Part shown: positions 60,273 through 64,000 of the stretch, piece after piece
Numbering within the stretch: the first letter of the stretch is position 1
How the letters are laid out: every line of letters begins with the position of its first letter
DNA from: Melastoma dodecandrum
Taxonomy: Eukaryota; Streptophyta; Magnoliopsida; Myrtales; Melastomataceae
NCBI GenBank assembly: GCA_029817715.1
Contig: JARUPY010000474.1
Location: 3,286,001-3,350,000 of the forward strand
Length of the DNA: 64,000 nt
Direction of reading: 5' to 3'
Translations under genes and position numbers: made by a program
Notes under the pieces: generated by a model
What the model was told of the DNA's origin: nothing
Database searches by the model: none
Seen by the model: only the letters and a program-made list of their open reading frames with translations

Positions 60273-63200
60273 TGTTGATTACTTGGGAGTTGTGGTTTCG
60301 GTGGGGAGGGATAGTAGTTTTAAAGGAAGGGAACGGGGGAACGGGGAGGAACCGGTGGGAGCGGGGTTGACCTGACCGGTTAAAATTGTGGATTGGGAGG
60401 GAATAACGGGGGGGTGCAACCGGGGGAAAAAGTCCACGTCGCCACGTGATTGGACGCCCTCCCCTCCCCTCACCCCACCACCACCCCCTGCATTTCCCTT
60501 TTCTAAGTCACGTTTTTTTCTTTTCTTTTGCGTGTGAATTGGTGGGAGCATGACGTCGAAAAAATTAATGTGCTCACCAAGGTTGTAATTTTTAGGACAA
60601 CCTCGTACCCCCAAAAGAAAAAAAAAAAAATATAAAGCCTTTCCCCCGTTAAAACCTTATCGGGGCTTGAGTTTATGATGACGTCGACAGGCGCGTGCCA
60701 AATGGGGCGTTGACGGAGGCCAGTCTGTTCCCCGTTGTAGTTTTCTTTTGATGTGACGGTCTTCTTGCAAGATGGGCTCTGAGCCCATTAGTACTACGTT
60801 TGGGTGTTCTTTTATATCACCATCACCAACATCCGCCCAAGGATAGATGCACCAATCTTGCTGTCGCAACAGCGGCGGCGGGAACGAGATACGAGCGCCT
60901 TCTATCCAATAGGTGAGTCCTCTTCCCTCTCTGCATGCTCTTTATTTGGTTCTATAGCCAATGGGACGGTGACTAGGAGGAAGATTTCTCGAAATATAGG
61001 TCTAGGAAAGGACCGCGCGAGCTAGACGTGTACGTGAGCAAGAAGCACGATGATCTGCTTGCTGGAATCCTCGAACCGGGAAGCTACAGGAAGATCCTCT
61101 CGCTCGTCGTTGTGGTTGGTTTTTCCGTGGAGATATCTGAGGATCAGGTAGCTCTCGTCTCAAAGAAATGTGCACTGCTTCCTCTACTCCTCCCGTAGGG
61201 TTGGTTTTTCCACAACGGGTGACATGATTCACGAACACGAATGTTGCGATGAACAGACAACTCTGCTGAGGTCTGTCGAGGGAGTGAGGGTGGTGGAGTA
61301 GAACCAAGAACTCGTCTGATCAGTACTCGCTCCACCATCACCTTGTGTAAAATTACTTTAACCTTCTGGATCTTGAAGTAGTTGGATGGTGTTGTGGTTT
61401 TCTTAATCTATTCTCAAGCTTCTTCCGCCCAATGGATGACCAAAATGGCAGGTCGGTCGGCCAGTCCGTGTCCGACACTGTTGGACAGTAACGAAGCCCA
61501 GTATGGTGATGAAGTCTGGGAGCTCAGCGACTGAGCTCCCAGACTTCATCACCATACTGGGCTTCGTTACTGTCCAACAGACACAGAGTACAAAATTGTC
61601 TGTTTGCAGCAAATGACTTTTTGCTTCGGGAAGAAGAACAAATCCATGAATCATGCCCCTTACCCGAATTCATCAAACTACAGGGTTTTGCTTTTCTGAT
61701 GGGAGAGCTTTTCATGTATCTTCACGATCAAACGTCACAAAGGTTGGATAGAAAAACAAAAACAATGTATGTGTCTACAAAGGACTAAGCTATAACAAGC
61801 ACTCGACTTAAAATCACTCATTCGAAAACGAAGAACAGGCGGCCAGAGGAAGAAATTCTCTGAGTTATTGTTGGGGGGTGTGGGGGGTGGGGAGGAAGAA
61901 TTCATAATGAGGAGAAGAAATGCTCCACTTGGGAGTAGCTGGTTTTTATTTTTATACAAGTATGGTTTTGATCCTCGTACGTCGTCTCTGTCTTGCATCT
62001 TCTACATTACAGCACACCGCACAACCAGCTCTTCTGTTGTCATGTAAGAATCCCATTTACTGCAAAAGTTCAGTTCCAACATTGAGGAAAACCTCACAAG
62101 GCCCCAAGGGTTGTTTACCTTGTTGGCAGGGGGCTTGGCCTTGGTGTTGTCGTTCTTCTTCTGGTACGCAGAGCTGTTTCTTCGGGGTGTTTTGCCGGCC
62201 CGGTGCTGTTGGTCTTCTTCTCATCCCTATTAAAAATTTCTAATTTGGGGTTTCATTAATTGTTTTTTCTAACTTTTACTTTTATTTATTTTAATTTACT
62301 TTATTTAAGTATATTTTATAAAATAGACTATGACAGTGCATAAAATCCCACTAAAATATTGTGATCGCTAAAGTTATTGGAATATGCGCATCTCGTTTGT
62401 TTAATGTGGCTTACGGTTGGGTGTAGGCTATCTTATAACCTATGGTTCATTGATGGATATGATATAGGTTATACACATTATGGATATTTACGACTATGTC
62501 CCTTCCCCTGTCCTTCGGACTTTTATTTATTAAAGGGTAAAACTGACTTTTCATGAGGAAACCTTATAATACGTTTTCCTGTATCTGGGTTAATCACCCT
62601 GTCAGTTTTTCGCCTCCTCCATCGAGAGCAGCCATACGGGAAGGAAAAGGGGAAGAAGATCTACGCCGATTAGGTTACTTTATCAGGTTTGAAGCATGGC
62701 AGGCATGGCCAATACGGGTACGTTTTATTTTCCCTTGATCTTTCTCGGTAACTGTAAACCCGCGTAATCGATCCAGTCTTTCGTTGTTTTCCTGATTTTG
62801 TGGTTTCTATGATTGTGTGAATATCTTACAATCCCTTGCCTTGCTGAAGATCACAGTGAATCCCTCAGCTGAGGTCGGGTTTTTACGTCCCATTCCCCAT
62901 ATTTGGGCTTGGGCAGCGGTACGCCTCTGTCATGCTATATCACCAAACAAATTTAATCGCTGATCGTTTCTTCCTCGACGATAGTTGCTTAAGTCCCAAC
63001 ACGAGTGGGGAGTGCTTCTGCACAGATCCTAGCATCTCCTTACGGATGCAAGATCAAGCATGTTCCCCCGATTCGAAAATTTGTGAAATGTTTCATTTGA
63101 GGGAGGGACATTGATCTTAGCATTCAGGAAATGACCTCAAGCAGCAAAGGGATGAAATACATGAGAGCGATATCACGCCAGCCACAGAAATTCAAACATC

Positions 63201-64000
63201 GAGCCTAAGTTCGGAACGTGAAATGGCCTGATTCCTTTCATTCGACAAGAACAAGGATGGATGCCAGCAGTTATACTACACAGACCGGAAATAAAATCAA
63301 ATACGCATTCCTGCTATTGAATGCATATACGCATTCCTTAGATTCATCCTTGGCATTCTACCGATTGAAAGCCAAATCGTGATGAGGATCCCGATCACGA
63401 CAAACCAAATCATAGCAACCAAAGGGGGGATTTCTTACTGTAGCCATTGTGGGACGAGAGAGATTCTACGCGAGTAGAGATCTCGGCACAAAATATATTG
63501 ATGAAAAGAAACATAGTGTAGATCCCCAAATTGGCTAAAATACTCATCGCTGATCAATTTTAATCACATATGATTAAAATGAATAGGTGACCAGTTTGAA
63601 TTTGAAGTTAAAGCGATTTCTAACCAAAATAATTTGTTAGATTCGTTTCGATTAGACCAATTTGAAAAGCGAAAAAAAGGGGGGAAACACCACAGTTACA
63701 AGCGTTGGCGCGACAGTCAGCCGTGGCCGCTTGATTACAGGTCAGGGCCCATGTGAGAGCCCAACAGGGATGACCCGTCGAAGCTCGCTGGTCTGCCAAA
63801 ATCTGCCCTCTCCATCCACGTAGGAGCACTTGTTGTGATTGGAGTCAGCTACGAGGAAGAATTGCCCTGAGTTGTCATCCAAATAGCAATCGTCGCCTTC
63901 TGGGGTCCCACTAGGCGATTCCCAGCAAAAAAGAAAAGAAGAAGCACGTCACAACAAATTTGTTGGGGCCCACCAACAATTCCGACACGGTTAGAAGGAT
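60273..64000. other. Gene-poor end of window
   Basis: Only short frames, none convincing. 60977-61198 (+) is open for 73 codons without ATG (ELDVYVSKKHDDLLAGILEPGSY in the middle) and might be an exon. 62698 onward has ATGGCAGGCATGGCC followed by a GTACG donor-like site, which could be a first exon. On the minus strand 62110-62225 has a Lys/Pro-rich open segment ending in a GTAAAC donor-like site. None matches a family I know. It also holds the perfect inverted repeat at 61478-61580. Confidence 0.4.
61478..61580. repeat. Perfect 50-bp inverted repeat, 3-nt loop
   Basis: 61478-61527 and 61531-61580 are exact reverse complements (arm starts CTGTTGGACAGTAACG and ends GGGAGCTCAG), separated by CGA. 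No mismatch was found in 50 pairs. The arms do not extend further. Confidence 0.95.

Noticed and set aside
63620..63829. 69-codon minus-strand frame near the right end
   Set aside because: No start context, domain or splice partners.

Overview
The window looks like nuclear DNA of a flowering plant, probably a woody eudicot, though I cannot name the species. The evidence is GT-AG introns, plant-specific families (LSD1, CASP-like, CYP716, class C GH9 cellulase, Golgi UDP-arabinose epimerase) and a nest of plant LTR retrotransposons. Exon joins were worked out by hand from reading frame, splice dinucleotides and remembered family sequence. No alignment was run.

Layout: 284-3441 is a full-length hAT DNA transposon with an exact 8-bp target duplication and a frameshifted transposase. 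4362-6925 (+) is an intact 10-exon MUR4-type epimerase. 7451-9058 (-) is a broken epsilon-COP gene. 9392-10919 (-) is a two-exon CYP716 P450. 11785-13619 (-) is a nine-exon RPI4 ribose-5-phosphate isomerase. 14269-15058 (-) is a CASP-like membrane protein. 15778-17401 (-) is LSD1 with three LSD zinc fingers.

18023-41844 is a minus-strand Ty3/gypsy element of Tat type. It has 943-bp LTRs, gag, protease, RT, dual RNase H and integrase, plus a plus-strand (antisense) ORF with a plant mobile domain. A 13-kb minus-strand Ty1/copia element of SIRE/Maximus type (22669-35735) is inserted in its pol. The copia element has 2.4-kb LTRs, an exact 5-bp duplication (GTCTT), an intact 1371-codon gag-pol and a second sense ORF after pol. 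The host gypsy carries a gag frameshift and a nonsense codon in RT; the nested copia looks younger and complete.

43011-47628 (+) is a 19-exon LACS4-type long-chain acyl-CoA synthetase. 48421-51027 (-) is a GH9 class C endoglucanase with a CBM49. 51914-55931 is a 4-kb non-autonomous LTR element whose gag N-terminus resembles that of the large gypsy. 56716-58883 (+) is a polygalacturonase pseudogene. 59334-60272 (-) encodes a secreted His/Asp-rich repeat protein. The last 3.7 kb has no gene I can support, but holds a perfect 50-bp inverted repeat with a 3-nt loop.

The host genes do not form a functional cluster. Several do bear on the cell wall (MUR4 arabinose supply, GH9C cellulase, broken polygalacturonase, CASP-like). 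The most unusual content is the nested retrotransposons with extra non-canonical ORFs, their family-specific repeated words, and the perfect palindrome.
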